Shown here one piece after another: positions 18,781 to 28,557 of a stretch of DNA of 64,000 bases (positions are counted from its first letter, which is position 1; each line of letters starts with the position of its first letter). The position numbers were made by a program, and so were the translations under genes. The notes under the pieces are model-generated. The model made no database searches. It was not told the origin of the DNA and saw nothing but the letters and a program-made list of their open reading frames with translations. Location of the stretch: contig JAMPKV010000019.1 of NCBI GenBank assembly GCA_039962225.1, positions 42,751 to 106,750 on the forward strand, read 5' to 3'. Origin of the DNA: Microcoleus sp. AS-A8 (lineage in GTDB: Bacteria > Cyanobacteriota > Cyanobacteriia > Cyanobacteriales > Coleofasciculaceae).

Positions 18781-18965
18781 GGAGTAACCTCCCTTATTCA
18801 TAAGACCCAAAAGAAAGCACTGTTATTGTGCTTTCTCATTTTTTGCTCCTGACAATGGGTCAGGTGCAATATGCCAATTAGCGAAGCACCAGCAGGTTAG
18901 TATAACGGCGTGATGCACTGTTCCTAGCTGACACTCCTCAATCTCTCATACAGACCAATAGTTGG

Positions 18966-19358
18966 TTAAACTCGACGCCGCTTGGGCGGACGGCAGCCGT
19001 TATGGGGGATGGGTGTCACATCCCGAATCAATGTAATTTCCAGTCCTGCCCCTTGAATGGCTCGAATCGCGGTTTCGCGACCAGCACCCGGACCACTTAC
19101 CATCACTTCAATTTGGCGCATTCCCTGGTCTGCGGCTCTACGCGCCGCTGAATCGGCGGCTGTTTGAGCGGCAAATGGTGTTCCTTTTTTGGCTCCTTTA
19201 AAGCCACTTGAGCCAGCTGAAGCCCACGACACCACGTCGCCTCTGGTGTCGGCGATGGTGACGATTGTGTTGTTGAAGGTGGACTGGATGTAGGCTACTC
19301 CATTGGGTACATTACGTTTTTGCTTCTTTGCACCTGTTTTTTTCGTTGGTCGCGCCAT
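18966..19358 (-). CDS. rpsK: 30S ribosomal protein S11
   Basis: 130 residues with [37 protein letters not shown], and the C-terminal [12 protein letters not shown] of S11. It is preceded by rpsM; the spacer of about 155 bases to rpoA may hold an internal promoter, but none is clear. Confidence 0.97.
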   Translation of the reverse strand: MARPTKKTGAKKQKRNVPNGVAYIQSTFNNTIVTIADTRGDVVSWASAGSSGFKGAKKGTPFAAQTAADSAARRAADQGMRQIEVMVSGPGAGRETAIRAIQGAGLEITLIRDVTPIPHNGCRPPKRRRV

Positions 19359-19404
19359 GTCGCTTTATCGATTTAACTGTATGGGTGTAAATGAAATAAA
19401 GGGA

Positions 19405-19788
19405 TTACTTCTTAGCCGGTGGCTTCTTCTTCCCAGCAACGGCAACACGCCGACCTCGGCGCGTTCGAGCGTTGGTTCGAGTCCGCTGACCTCGTACTGG
19501 TAATCCCATACGATGGCGGCGACCCCGATAGGTGCCAATGTCAACCAAGCGCTTGATGTTCATGGACTCCCAGCGCCTGAGATCCCCTTCCACCTGATAG
19601 TTGCTTTCTACAGCCGCTCTGAGAGCCGCTACTTCGGCATCACTTAAATCTTTGACTCTGGTATCAGGATTCACTCCTGTGGATGCCAAAATTTCATGAG
19701 ACCTCGATAGACCGATTCCATAGATGTAGGTCAGACCAATTTCTACACGCTTGTCGCGAGGAAGGTCTATACCGGCAATCCGTGCCAC
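19405..19788 (-). CDS. rpsM: 30S ribosomal protein S13
   Basis: 127 residues: [26 protein letters not shown], then [23 protein letters not shown] and a basic KKPPAKK tail that contacts tRNA. It lies between rpmJ and rpsK. Confidence 0.97.
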   Translation of the reverse strand: MARIAGIDLPRDKRVEIGLTYIYGIGLSRSHEILASTGVNPDTRVKDLSDAEVAALRAAVESNYQVEGDLRRWESMNIKRLVDIGTYRGRRHRMGLPVRGQRTRTNARTRRGRRVAVAGKKKPPAKK

Positions 19789-19845
19789 GCTTTCTTCTCC
19801 CTATTCTTTGTTTTGTGCTACAAATGAGTCTTAAGAGCCTATCGG

Positions 19846-19959
19846 CTATCCCTGACGCTGTTTATGCTTAGGATTTTGACAAATCACCATGACTCGACCG
19901 CGACGTCGAATGACGCGGCACTTCTCACACATTTTCCGGACTGATGCTCTTACTTTCAT
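19846..19959 (-). CDS. rpmJ: 50S ribosomal protein L36
   Basis: A 37-residue gene, short enough to be missed by length filters. It reads [20 protein letters not shown], then [17 protein letters not shown] and a TAG stop at 19846-19848. The zinc ligands are C11, C14, C27 and H32, the zinc-binding form of L36. Position between infA and rpsM is the standard one. Confidence 0.96.
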   Translation of the reverse strand: MKVRASVRKMCEKCRVIRRRGRVMVICQNPKHKQRQG

Positions 19960-20066
19960 GCCTTTTTTGGGCCACACTGCAAGCTTAACATTATATCACT
20001 TTTAAGATATGGCTGTTAATCTTTTTTGGTCAACATTGGACTGTAAAGATAAACTTTAGCTGAATA

Positions 20067-20291
20067 CTATTTCTTCCGTAGGCGGTAGGTTATTCGGCCT
20101 TTCGTAAGATCGTAGGGCGTGAGTTCAACTTTAACGCGATCTCCGGGCAAGATTTTAATGTAATTTCGTCGGATTTTTCCCGATATGTGGGCAAGGACAT
20201 TAAAGCCATTGTCCAGATCAACCCTGAACATGGCGTTCGGCAAGGATTCGGTCACCGTGCCTTCCATTTCAATTAAGTCTTGTTTAGCCAA
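20067..20291 (-). CDS. infA: Translation initiation factor IF-1 (copy 1, canonical)
   Basis: 74 residues from the TTG at 20291: [20 protein letters not shown], then [20 protein letters not shown] and the standard C-terminus [10 protein letters not shown]. An S1/OB-fold protein that binds the 30S A site during initiation. The frame also opens with TTG at 20300, but an AGGA element is 9 bases before the 20291 codon and the 74-residue product matches the family length. No ATG is available in frame, so initiation at UUG is forced. A second, divergent IF-1 gene lies about 400 bases upstream. Confidence 0.94.
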   Translation of the reverse strand: MAKQDLIEMEGTVTESLPNAMFRVDLDNGFNVLAHISGKIRRNYIKILPGDRVKVELTPYDLTKGRITYRLRKK

Positions 20292-20345
20292 TGGACTCAA
20301 TCCTCAATACGATCAACCCCTCCTACACGTCCAGACTAGTGGATG

Positions 20346-20380
20346 TTTGTCTAGGGATTCTTAACATATTTTATCAAAAA
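20346..20380 (-). promoter_or_regulatory. Conserved upstream block of infA copy 1 (candidate extended -10 promoter)
   Basis: A 35-base block, read on the minus strand as TTTTTGATAAAATATGTTAA then GAATCCCTAGACAAA, recurs at 21032-21066 before the other infA copy with only two mismatches. TGATAAAAT resembles an extended -10 element. Conservation between two otherwise diverged spacers suggests a promoter or 5' regulatory element. Confidence 0.45.
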
Positions 20381-20691
20381 TGTCTGCTCAGCAGTGGAGA
20401 AATTTAGCTCCTCTAGGCATTCTATCGGCCTCTTGCGAGAGTTTATCGTGACTTTTAGGCCGCTATGATTGGCTTGAGTAACCCCGAAACGGCTTTCCAG
20501 GGGCGATCGCTATTGATTCTTTTAGAAGACAAACCTTACATGAACCCATCAATCGCCTTTGGCGTTTGTTGCGCTCAACGTCTAAACGCTTGCAACAGAT
20601 TTCTCTATGGGGGCAGATTTGTTGCTTTGGGCTAGCGCCCTTTGGCCTTTGGGCCGTCCCTTTAGCAATCATGTCCTGACCGGAACGATTC
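20381..20691. other. Spacer between the two infA copies
   Basis: About 310 bases left between the upstream block of copy 1 and the stop of copy 2. It contains a HIP1-type GCGATCGC near 20503 and short GC-rich palindromic pieces (GGGCTAGCGCCC near 20630). A minus-strand frame at 20463-20720 covers it but overlaps the copy 2 end, has no motif and is not called. Confidence 0.4.
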
Positions 20692-20973
20692 TCATCGGGA
20701 ACCAACGCGCCCTTTGACACGGGCGACTGAACCTTTTGACCCAGAACCGTAATTTGGGCGATCGCGGTAGGTGATTCTCCCTTTAGTTAAATCGTAGGGA
20801 CTTACTCCAACTTTGACCCGATCTCCTGGTAAGATTCTGATGTTATTCTGGCGAAGTTTCCCAGACACGTGAGCCAGGACGTTAACCCCATTGTCCAGAT
20901 CAACCCGAAACATCGCATTGGGAAGGGATTCCGTTACCGTGCCTTCCATTTCAATTAAGTCTTGCTTAGACAA
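20692..20973 (-). CDS. infA: Translation initiation factor IF-1 paralogue (copy 2) with extended C-terminus
   Basis: 93 residues from the TTG at 20973 ([20 protein letters not shown]), or 96 from the ATG at 20982. A GAGGA lies 9 bases before the TTG but directly abuts the ATG, so the TTG fits better and mirrors copy 1. The OB fold is intact ([40 protein letters not shown]). It differs from copy 1 at many positions, and after GRITYR the usual LRKK end is replaced by [20 protein letters not shown] plus GSR. It follows adk by about 185 bases. It may be a functional variant or an early decaying duplicate. Confidence 0.85.
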   Translation of the reverse strand: MSKQDLIEMEGTVTESLPNAMFRVDLDNGVNVLAHVSGKLRQNNIRILPGDRVKVGVSPYDLTKGRITYRDRPNYGSGSKGSVARVKGRVGSR

Positions 20974-21031
20974 TATCTTCATTCCTCAATTTTTTCGTTG
21001 ACCACCCCCTTAGATTCAATAGTTTTGCAGA

Positions 21032-21066
21032 TTTGTCCAGGGAGTCTTAACATATTTTATCAAAAA
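21032..21066 (-). promoter_or_regulatory. Conserved upstream block of infA copy 2
   Basis: Partner of the block at 20346-20380: 33 of 35 bases are identical, including TTAACATATTTTATCAAAAA on the plus strand. It lies about 60-95 bases before the copy 2 start, in the same relative position as in copy 1, and includes TGATAAAAT, an extended -10-like element. Confidence 0.45.
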
Positions 21067-21157
21067 GGGGATTGAAATGGCTGAGTTTCAATTAAGCTGA
21101 TGCTTGACTTAAAAAAAGCGATGGGACTGAAGTCCTACGACTCCCTAAGCACGGATG

Positions 21158-21712
21158 TTAGGACACCACTGATTGCTGAAGCGATTGTGTTACTTCTTCC
21201 ACAGAACGATCTCCATCAATGACTTTTAAGGAGGCTCGCTCCTTGTAAAAACCAATCAAAGGTTCAGTCTCGTTGCGATAGACTTCCAGGCGTTTGCGAA
21301 CGGTCTGTTCATTATCGTCATGGCGTCCCCGTCCCAATAACCGAGTCATTAAGACCTCATCTGGAACGTCCAGATTGACGGCATAATCAAACGTCTGGTT
21401 GAGTTCTTGCAACAGTTTTTCTAGGAAAGTCGCTTGGCTGACATTACGCGGAAAGCCATCTAAAATCCAACCTTTCTGTGTATCGGTTTGCTGGAGGCGA
21501 TCACGTACTAAATCGAGCAGTAACTCATCAGGAACTAACTCGCCCTTTTCCATATAGGACTTGGCTTTTTGGCCCAAAGGGGTGGCTTGAGCGATCGCAC
21601 TCCTTAAGATATCACCCGTTGAAATATGAGGAATTGCCAATAGCCCAGCCAAAAGTTGGGCTTGAGTCCCTTTGCCTGCACCTGGAGGTCCTAAAAAGAT
21701 TAATCTTGCCAT
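21158..21712 (-). CDS. adk: Adenylate kinase
   Basis: 184 residues. The P-loop is [10 protein letters not shown] at residues 7-16; the NMP-binding segment is [11 protein letters not shown], and [13 protein letters not shown] and a short LID region ([17 protein letters not shown]) follow. This is the short-LID form without a zinc knuckle. It catalyses ATP + AMP to 2 ADP. It sits between secY and infA as in many bacterial spc operons. Confidence 0.96.
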   Translation of the reverse strand: MARLIFLGPPGAGKGTQAQLLAGLLAIPHISTGDILRSAIAQATPLGQKAKSYMEKGELVPDELLLDLVRDRLQQTDTQKGWILDGFPRNVSQATFLEKLLQELNQTFDYAVNLDVPDEVLMTRLLGRGRHDDNEQTVRKRLEVYRNETEPLIGFYKERASLKVIDGDRSVEEVTQSLQQSVVS

Positions 21713-21846
21713 TAGTTTTTAACGATGATGATTGAGCGATTAGCTTGAGTGATGGTGTAGGCCACCCAGATTTAGAACAGGCAAGCCTTTAGTTTTGGGT
21801 GACCAACCGTCAGGCCAATCGCTCTTTGTCTCACCCCAGTCTCCTT

Positions 21847-23193
21847 CTACTGCTTGACCATGCCTTCGTAACGCTGGGAAATTACATAGGTTTGAATCTG
21901 CTTAGCTGTGTCAATGGCTACACCGACTAAAATCAGCAAGGATGTAGCACCCAATCCTTTAAATGTCGTGACACCCGTAGCGCTTTCCACCGCCGTTGGC
22001 ACAACCGCCACCAATCCAAGGAAAATCGCTCCCAAAAACGTCAATCGATTTAACACCCGCTCAACATATTCACTCGTTGTCCGTCCGGGACGAATGCCAG
22101 GAATACTCGCTCCCATCTTCTTCAGGTTCTGCGCCATATCGACTGGATTAACAATCAGTGAAGCGTAGAAGTAACTAAAGAATACAATCAGGACTAAATA
22201 AACCAAGACATACAGCCAGGGGGTTGGCCCGTTCGGGCTTAAATAATTAGAAACCTGAACTAACCCTTGGTGGGCTTGTGCCAAAAATCCCTTATTCGCA
22301 CTCGCGCCTGTAAATTGAGCCAGAGATGCTGGAAGAATCAACACAGCAGAAGCAAAGATAATCGGCATCACGCCGCCTTGGTTAAGGCGTAGGGGTAGGT
22401 AACTGGTTCGCTCTCGGTAGAGACGACGCCCCACTTGACGCCGTGCTGAGATAATGGGAATTCGGCGCGTTCCCTCCTGCACAAAGACAATCCCGACAAT
22501 CATGACGAGGAACACGAGCAGGAGAATAACGACTTTACCCACCGTTTCTCGACCACCCGTCTGAGCCAATTCGATAGTTTGGCCCAAGGTTTTGGGGAGA
22601 ACGGCAACGATATTGACGAAAATTAAAAGAGAGGCTCCGTTACCAATTCCCCGTTCGGTGACTAGCTCCGATAGCCACATAACAAACATCGAACCCGCCG
22701 TTAGGGCAAGCGCGGTTTCCGCAATAAATAGAGGACCTCCTCCATCAATGGCATACGGTCTGAGCAACCCAGCCGTAATCCCCACACTTTGAATTACGGC
22801 CCATCCCACGGCCACGTAGCGGGTAATCTGAGAAATCTTGCGACGCCCAGCCTCTCCTTCATTTTTCTGTAAATTTTCTAAAGAAGGAATCGCAGCCGTC
22901 AGGAGCTGTAGGATGATTGAGGCATTAATAAAGGGCAAAATTCCCAGAGCAAAAATCCCTACAGCGGAAATACCGCCTCCAGAGAAAATGTCCAAGAATC
23001 CAAGAACAGAGTTATTTTGGATATCTGCTGAAAATCTTACGCGGTCGATTCCCGGCAAGGGTAAAAAGATACCCATGCGAGCAACAATTAATAAGCCAAT
23101 GGTCACAAGCAGCCGACCTCTAAGGCCAGCAGCTTGAGCCATCTGCATAAATGTTTCTTGAGCGGTTGGAGCTTTGTCTCGACTAACAACCAT
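21847..23193 (-). CDS. secY: Preprotein translocase subunit SecY
   Basis: 448 residues with about ten membrane segments. Family signatures include GIFLPLPGID near residue 45, FALGILPFINASIILQLL in TM2 and the cytosolic loop MGASIPGIRPGRTTSEYVERV. It forms the protein-conducting channel in the plasma and probably also thylakoid membrane. It follows rplO and precedes adk. Confidence 0.97.
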   Translation of the reverse strand: MVVSRDKAPTAQETFMQMAQAAGLRGRLLVTIGLLIVARMGIFLPLPGIDRVRFSADIQNNSVLGFLDIFSGGGISAVGIFALGILPFINASIILQLLTAAIPSLENLQKNEGEAGRRKISQITRYVAVGWAVIQSVGITAGLLRPYAIDGGGPLFIAETALALTAGSMFVMWLSELVTERGIGNGASLLIFVNIVAVLPKTLGQTIELAQTGGRETVGKVVILLLVFLVMIVGIVFVQEGTRRIPIISARRQVGRRLYRERTSYLPLRLNQGGVMPIIFASAVLILPASLAQFTGASANKGFLAQAHQGLVQVSNYLSPNGPTPWLYVLVYLVLIVFFSYFYASLIVNPVDMAQNLKKMGASIPGIRPGRTTSEYVERVLNRLTFLGAIFLGLVAVVPTAVESATGVTTFKGLGATSLLILVGVAIDTAKQIQTYVISQRYEGMVKQ

Positions 23194-23251
23194 AAAGGGC
23201 TACCTCTACAGGATACGGGGGTGAGGCAAGCACACCGACCTTAGCAGGACG

Positions 23252-23713
23252 TCATGCCGTTGCATTTATGCCTATAACTTCACAGCTTCCACCAGCGGCC
23301 TCAATTTTTTGGCGGGCACCAGCCGTGAAGGCAGCGGCTTTGATATTGAGAGCCACATTGAGTTCCCCGTCGCCGAGAAGTTTCAATGGCCCATCATTGG
23401 TGGTTACAATACCCGCCTCCATTAACGAGGCTAAGGTCACCTCTGTATTGGCAGGAAGTGATGATAGCTTGCCCACGTTAATCGTAGTGTAATGTTTACG
23501 ATTGATGACCGTAAAGTGTTTTAACTTGGGTAGACGACGATACAACGGCATCTGTCCACCTTCAAATCCGGGTCGTGTATTGCCACCGGAACGCGCCTTT
23601 TGACCCCGCATTCCTTTGCCGGCACTTGCTCCTTGACCTGCGGCGATGCCTCGACCAAGCCGACGGCGGCGCTTTTTAGACCCTTTTTGGGGCACTGCAT
23701 CGTTGATTCTCAT
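23252..23713 (-). CDS. rplO: 50S ribosomal protein L15
   Basis: 153 residues: [20 protein letters not shown] at the start, then [25 protein letters not shown] (partly quoted region, residues 20-45) and [18 protein letters not shown]30 (rpmD), which precedes L15 in many bacteria, is absent here, as normal for cyanobacteria. Confidence 0.97.
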   Translation of the reverse strand: MRINDAVPQKGSKKRRRRLGRGIAAGQGASAGKGMRGQKARSGGNTRPGFEGGQMPLYRRLPKLKHFTVINRKHYTTINVGKLSSLPANTEVTLASLMEAGIVTTNDGPLKLLGDGELNVALNIKAAAFTAGARQKIEAAGGSCEVIGINATA

Positions 23714-23734
23714 AATCTTGCACTTAGATATTAA

Positions 23735-23799
23735 AGTTGAAGGTTAGCCAGTTGAAAATTGAAGGTTGAAAGTTAAAGGTTGAAAGCTAAAGGTTAAAA
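23735..23799. repeat. Heptamer tandem repeat (GTTGAAG type)
   Basis: The rplO-rpsE spacer consists largely of GTTGAAA/GTTGAAG/GTTAAAG units in tandem, an STRR-type array of the same unit family as those at 17396-17428, 30094-30160 and 40537-40640. Confidence 0.7.
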
Positions 23800-23835
23800 C
23801 ATTCGACCAACTAACCTACCAACCTGCAACTTTCT

Positions 23836-24357
23836 TTAAGCGTAAAGGTTCTCGATGGGAACACCCCGTTCTTCTGCTACTTCCGAGAAGGTACGAAGAG
23901 AATCAAGAGCGTTGATGGCAGCTCTAGCATTGTTGAGAGGGTTATTAGAGCCTAGTTGTTTAGCCAAGATATTACGAACCCCAGCTAATTCCAGGACAGT
24001 CCGCACGGCACCACCTGCAATTACACCTGTACCGGGTGCAGCCGGTCGCATCATCACCTTGGCTCCCACCGCAGCACCATTAGAGGGGTGAGGGATGGAA
24101 TTCGCTTTGGTCAGAGGGACATCAATCAATTGCTTTTTCCCGTCGGCAACTCCCTTACGGACAGCGCCAATCACATCACTAGCTTTACCGACTCCCACAC
24201 CAACTTGACCACGCTCATTTCCCACGACTACAATCGCACGGAAGCTTAATTTTTTACCGCCTTTAACAACCTTACTGACACGACGGATTTGAATAACTCG
24301 CTCTTGCCAGGTCGTCTCTTTTTCTTTAGCGCGGTTACTTTTTCGACGAGTTGCCAT
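23836..24357 (-). CDS. rpsE: 30S ribosomal protein S5
   Basis: 173 residues. [20 protein letters not shown] opens the double-stranded RNA-binding domain, with the [17 protein letters not shown] loop important for decoding fidelity; [20 protein letters not shown] is in the C-terminal domain. It lies between rplR and rplO. Confidence 0.97.
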   Translation of the reverse strand: MATRRKSNRAKEKETTWQERVIQIRRVSKVVKGGKKLSFRAIVVVGNERGQVGVGVGKASDVIGAVRKGVADGKKQLIDVPLTKANSIPHPSNGAAVGAKVMMRPAAPGTGVIAGGAVRTVLELAGVRNILAKQLGSNNPLNNARAAINALDSLRTFSEVAEERGVPIENLYA

Positions 24358-24513
24358 AGTCTTATCCTGAAAAATTACAGAAGTATGAAATATAAAGTAT
24401 GAAGTATGAAGTCGGCTCTCACTTAGATTTTCGTGATCAGTAAACTGAGAAAATGTTTACTAACCAACTTGCTCATCCTTCATCCTTCACACTTCAGACT
24501 TTTTTAGCATTTC

Positions 24514-24876
24514 CTAAAAGTCTAATCCGGCTTCGCGAGCAGCTTCTGCCAACGCTTGGACACGACCATGATAGAGGTTGCCACCTCGGTCAAAGACGAC
24601 TCTTGTGATGCCTTTTTCCATGGAGCGCTGAGCAATCAACTTTCCGACGGCGGCGGAAGCTTCACAAGTTGCGCCAGATTTTAATTCGGATTTGAGAGTG
24701 GGTTCTAATGTGGAAGCGGCAGCTAGGGTCTGTTGCTGATGATCGTCAATCAACTGTACATAAATATGATCGTTGGAGCGAAAGACTGCTAATCTGGGAC
24801 GTTCGGCAGTTCCGCTGACTTTCCGGCGCACTCGCCGATGCCGACGCCGGATTGATTCTTTACGAGTAAGCTTCAT
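24514..24876 (-). CDS. rplR: 50S ribosomal protein L18
   Basis: 120 residues: [40 protein letters not shown] and the C-terminal [20 protein letters not shown] of L18, a 5S rRNA-binding protein. Two bases separate it from rplF. Confidence 0.97.
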   Translation of the reverse strand: MKLTRKESIRRRHRRVRRKVSGTAERPRLAVFRSNDHIYVQLIDDHQQQTLAAASTLEPTLKSELKSGATCEASAAVGKLIAQRSMEKGITRVVFDRGGNLYHGRVQALAEAAREAGLDF

Positions 24877-24878
24877 GT

Positions 24879-25418
24879 TTACTTCTTACCTGCTTTACCA
24901 GCTTTACGTCTGACTACTTCATTGGCATAACGAATGCCTTTACCCTTGTAGACTTCGGGGGGACGGACTGCTCGAATGCGGGCGGCTGTGTTGCCCACAA
25001 TTTCTTTATTGATTCCACTAACAATGACGTTGACGTTGTTTTCAACCGCCACTTGGATACCATCTGGCGGAACAATTTCAACCGGCTTGCTGTAACCTAC
25101 ATTCAAAATCAGGTTGCGGCCCTGAACCTGTGCTCGATAACCGACACCTTGGATAGAGAGGCGCTTCTCAAACCCTTGAGAGACTCCCTCAACCATATTC
25201 GCCACTAGAGTGCGAGACAGTCCATGACGCTGACGAGCTGCTCTCGATTCATCCCGCCGCAACACCCGGAGCGTTTCACCGTCTTGCTCGACAGTGACTT
25301 GCTCCGGCAAAATCCGACTTAGTTCTCCTTTTGGACCTTTGACGGCAATATGCTGACCGTCAATATTCACGGTTACTTTACCAGGAACGGTTATTGGGCG
25401 CTTGCCAATCCGCGACAT
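24879..25418 (-). CDS. rplF: 50S ribosomal protein L6
   Basis: 179 residues: [20 protein letters not shown] at the start and [20 protein letters not shown] near the end (L6 signature 1). It precedes rplR by two bases. Confidence 0.97.
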   Translation of the reverse strand: MSRIGKRPITVPGKVTVNIDGQHIAVKGPKGELSRILPEQVTVEQDGETLRVLRRDESRAARQRHGLSRTLVANMVEGVSQGFEKRLSIQGVGYRAQVQGRNLILNVGYSKPVEIVPPDGIQVAVENNVNVIVSGINKEIVGNTAARIRAVRPPEVYKGKGIRYANEVVRRKAGKAGKK

Positions 25419-25499
25419 GACTCAATTCTCCTTTAATTAAGTTATGAGTGATGAGTTACTTACCTTAATGGGTATAACTCAAAATTCAAAACTTTTTCC

Positions 25500-25901
25500 T
25501 TACCAGACGTAGCACAATACTTCGCCACCAATTCCCTGACGCCGTGCTTCTCGGTCAGTCATGATGCCACTGGAGGTAGAGATAATCGCAATGCCAATAC
25601 CACCCAAAACTCTGGGTAATTCTTTGCAGTTGGAGTAAACTCTTAATCCGGGCTTACTGACTCGTTTCATGGCTCTAATAATTGGTTGGCGGTTCTTGCC
25701 TTTATATTTTAAAGAAACCACCAGTTGTTTTTTAATCCCTTCGCCTACTTCCTCAAAGTCACCAATAAAGCCTTCATCTTTGAGGACTTTGGCAACATTT
25801 CGAGTCATTTTTGTGGATGGGATATTTGTTGTTTGATGCCGTACCATACATGCATTACGAATGCGGGTCAGCATATCTGCAATTGTGTCGTTTGCCGCCA
25901 T
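25500..25901 (-). CDS. rpsH: 30S ribosomal protein S8
   Basis: 133 residues: [20 protein letters not shown] at the start and [20 protein letters not shown] near the C-terminus, the S8 rRNA-binding signature. In cyanobacteria rpsN is not in this cluster, and indeed rpsH directly follows rplE here. Confidence 0.97.
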   Translation of the reverse strand: MAANDTIADMLTRIRNACMVRHQTTNIPSTKMTRNVAKVLKDEGFIGDFEEVGEGIKKQLVVSLKYKGKNRQPIIRAMKRVSKPGLRVYSNCKELPRVLGGIGIAIISTSSGIMTDREARRQGIGGEVLCYVW

Positions 25902-25925
25902 TAGTTCCTTCCTATTGCTAAACTT

Positions 25926-26471
25926 TTAGGTTTCCCGGAAGGGCATACCCATCTCTTTGAGTAAGGCGCGGCCCTCTTCGTCGGTTTTTGCTGTGGTGAT
26001 AATCGAAATATCCATTCCGCGAATTTGATCTATGCTGTCGTACTCTACTTCGGGAAAGATGAGTTGCTCTCGAATACCAAGGGTATAGTTTCCGCGACCA
26101 TCAAAGCTTTTAGGACTAACGCCACGAAAGTCTCGAATTCGCGGGAGTGACAAGTTAACTAACCGATTGAGAAACGAGTACATGCGCTCTCCCCGGAGGG
26201 TAACCATGACACCAACGGGCATACCTTGGCGGATTTTAAATCCCGCAATCGCTTTCTTGGCTCGTGTAACCACAGGTTTTTGTCCGGTGATAATCGCGAG
26301 TTCATTCACCGAGGATTCGAGGGCTTTAGCATTTTGAGATGCTTCTCCCAATCCCCGATTAACTGTAACTTTAACCAGCTTGGGGACTTGATGAATGTTT
26401 GTATAGCCGAACTGCTCTTTAAGCTTTGGGACTATCGTTTCTTGGTAGAGAGTTTTCAGTTGTTCTGACAT
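25926..26471 (-). CDS. rplE: 50S ribosomal protein L5
   Basis: 181 residues from the ATG at 26471 ([20 protein letters not shown]); the frame opens six codons earlier with TTG but without support. [20 protein letters not shown] is the L5 signature. It binds 5S rRNA. It follows rplX by about 75 bases. Confidence 0.97.
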   Translation of the reverse strand: MSEQLKTLYQETIVPKLKEQFGYTNIHQVPKLVKVTVNRGLGEASQNAKALESSVNELAIITGQKPVVTRAKKAIAGFKIRQGMPVGVMVTLRGERMYSFLNRLVNLSLPRIRDFRGVSPKSFDGRGNYTLGIREQLIFPEVEYDSIDQIRGMDISIITTAKTDEEGRALLKEMGMPFRET

Positions 26472-26546
26472 GGTTTTTATCCTTTTCAACCCTGGGCTTG
26501 GTCAGGGACTCCCAAGTTTTGGATGTTAGATTCCATCCAAAATCTA

Positions 26547-26912
26547 TTAATCAATAATTTCGCCCGTTTTTTTGAGCATCCGTACCTTCCGACCCTCTGC
26601 ATTCAAGGTGTAGCAGATGCGGCTGGCAACCTTTTGTTTTGTGGAATAAAGCATGACGTTGGAGCTATGGATGGGATACTCGAAGGTCACAATCTGACCC
26701 GTTTCTCCTTCCTGCTGAGGCTTAACGTGCTTAGTTTTGACGTTAATCCCTTTGACAATCACCGCGCTGCGCTTCGGCAAAGTCTGTAAGATTTCTCCAA
26801 CTTTTCCCTTATCCCGACCCGCAATGATCTGAACGGTATCGCCTTTTTTTACGTGCATTTTGTAGCGCTGAGTTGTCTCTTTCGCGCTCTTGCTCTTGAA
26901 TTGATTTGCCAT
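26547..26912 (-). CDS. rplX: 50S ribosomal protein L24
   Basis: 121 residues with the KOW motif [20 protein letters not shown] and [20 protein letters not shown]. Its first base overlaps the last base of rplN, indicating coupling. Confidence 0.97.
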   Translation of the reverse strand: MANQFKSKSAKETTQRYKMHVKKGDTVQIIAGRDKGKVGEILQTLPKRSAVIVKGINVKTKHVKPQQEGETGQIVTFEYPIHSSNVMLYSTKQKVASRICYTLNAEGRKVRMLKKTGEIID

Positions 26913-27280
26913 CAGAGTACCTCCGGAGCCAGGGAAACAATTTTGGTAAAGTTTTTGTCGCGTAGTTCCCGCGCTACGGGACCGAAAACGCGGGTTCCCC
27001 TTGGGTTACCGTCGTTATTGATGATGACGGCAGCGTTGTCGTCAAAGCGAATGCTCATCCCGCTGTCACGGCGCAGTCCCTTGCGGGTACGAACAATCAC
27101 AGCTCTTACGACATCTGACTTCTTTACAGCCATATTGGGGATGGCATCCTTCACAACGGCAATGATCACATCACCTACACCGCCGTAGCGTCGGTTGCCG
27201 GCACCTAAAACGCGAATACACTGTAATTGACGTGCCCCGCTGTTGTCAGCGACGTTTAGGTAAGTCTCTTGTTGAATCAT
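26912..27280 (-). CDS. rplN: 50S ribosomal protein L14
   Basis: 122 residues: [20 protein letters not shown], then [21 protein letters not shown] and the C-terminal [20 protein letters not shown] typical of L14. The spacer of about 215 bases before it contains GCGATAGC/GTTAGCG repeat pieces near 27405-27440. Confidence 0.97.
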   Translation of the reverse strand: MIQQETYLNVADNSGARQLQCIRVLGAGNRRYGGVGDVIIAVVKDAIPNMAVKKSDVVRAVIVRTRKGLRRDSGMSIRFDDNAAVIINNDGNPRGTRVFGPVARELRDKNFTKIVSLAPEVL

Positions 27281-27495
27281 GTGATGAACCTCCTTTTAGG
27301 TTGGTAGGGGCGAAGCATTCGTGTAAAAAATCACCGAGTTTACCAACAAGTCATCGGCATGAAGGCTGACCAGAGCAAACTCACTACCGCTGACGAAAAG
27401 CTGTGTTCGCTATCGCTATGCGTCACGCTAACGCCCGTAAACTTATTGGGGGGTGTGCTGTTAGTCCTAGGAGAACTAACAACCAACAACAATGC

Positions 27496-27747
27496 TTAAG
27501 CTGGAGCAGTATGGGTGAGGATTTCAGCAACCTTCCAGCGTTTGGTTCGGCTCAAAGGTCGTGTTTCGTGAATGCGAACGCGATCGCCTTCCTTACACTG
27601 ATTTTCCTCGTCATGCGCTTTGTATCGCTTGGTTCTCACGACAATCTTGCCGTACTTCGGGTGGGGAGAGCGGTTCTCAACAGCGACCACGACAGTTTTA
27701 TCCATTTTGTCGCTGACAACCACACCGACTCTTTCTTTAACAGCCAT
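27496..27747 (-). CDS. rpsQ: 30S ribosomal protein S17
   Basis: 83 residues: [20 protein letters not shown] and [20 protein letters not shown], the S17 signature. It lies 6 bases after rpmC. Confidence 0.97.
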   Translation of the reverse strand: MAVKERVGVVVSDKMDKTVVVAVENRSPHPKYGKIVVRTKRYKAHDEENQCKEGDRVRIHETRPLSRTKRWKVAEILTHTAPA

Positions 27748-27753
27748 CGGGGT

Positions 27754-28065
27754 CTACTCCTCTTCTTGATCGGGTTGTGGGGCATCAGCCACCTGGGTTG
27801 AGGCTTTAGAACTTGATGCAGCAGATGCTTCTGAGGTTGTTGGCACTTGACTGGCGCTCGGACGTGCAGCGAATTCGCGTTCCCGAACCACTGTCATCAT
27901 TTGACCAATGCGGTGCCGAGTGTGCTTGAACTGATGCGGTTTTTCCAGGCGTCGGGTGGCCTTTTGTAGGCGAAGATTAAATAGCTCACGCTTCGCCGCT
28001 AAAATCGCATCATTGAGCTCCTCGTCGCTCATTTTCCGGGCATCTTCAATTTTGGGCAGAGGCAT
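27754..28065 (-). CDS. rpmC: 50S ribosomal protein L29 with long C-terminal tail
   Basis: 103 residues. The L29 core (about 1-68) is recognised by MSDEELNDAILAAKRELFNL and HQFKHTRHRIGQMMTVVRER. The remaining 35 or so residues are a low-complexity S/A/T/E/Q tail; L29 usually ends near 65-75. The tail is in frame and rpsQ starts properly after it, so it is probably real. It follows rplP by 3 bases. Confidence 0.95.
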   Translation of the reverse strand: MPLPKIEDARKMSDEELNDAILAAKRELFNLRLQKATRRLEKPHQFKHTRHRIGQMMTVVREREFAARPSASQVPTTSEASAASSSKASTQVADAPQPDQEEE

Positions 28066-28068
28066 GAT

Positions 28069-28488
28069 TTACACCTGTTCCCCTTCGCGGGTAATGAACT
28101 TCGTTTTAATTGGCAATTTGTTAGCCGCTAGACGCATCGCCTCACGAGCCGTTTCTTCCGGAACTCCAGCGATTTCATAAAGAATGCGACCGGGCTTGAC
28201 GACCGCCACCCAAAACTCTGGCGAACCTTTACCAGAACCCATACGAGTTTCAGCCGCACGTTGAGTGACGGGTTTATCTGGAAAAATGCGAATCCAGATG
28301 TTTCCACCCCGGCGGATATAGCGCGTCATGGCACGACGGCCGGCTTCAATCTGACGAGCTGTAATCCAGGCAGGTTCTGTCGCTTGCAGCGCAAAGTCAC
28401 CAAAGTTTAAGGTGCTGCCACGAGTAGCCAGACCTTTCATCCGCCCGCGCTGCTGTTTACGGAATTTCGTTCTTCTAGGACTTAACAT
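28069..28488 (-). CDS. rplP: 50S ribosomal protein L16
   Basis: 139 residues: [20 protein letters not shown] and [20 protein letters not shown], both L16 hallmarks. Located between rpsC and rpmC. Confidence 0.97.
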   Translation of the reverse strand: MLSPRRTKFRKQQRGRMKGLATRGSTLNFGDFALQATEPAWITARQIEAGRRAMTRYIRRGGNIWIRIFPDKPVTQRAAETRMGSGKGSPEFWVAVVKPGRILYEIAGVPEETAREAMRLAANKLPIKTKFITREGEQV

Positions 28489-28557
28489 GATCGGTTAGGT
28501 GTTAGTTATTAGTAGTCAGTTTTCAGTTACTAATGACCAATGACGAATGAGCCGTAA

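Noticed and set aside
20463..20720. Minus-strand frame of 85 codons between the infA copies
   Set aside because: Overlaps the end of infA copy 2 in another frame and is built partly of repeat DNA.
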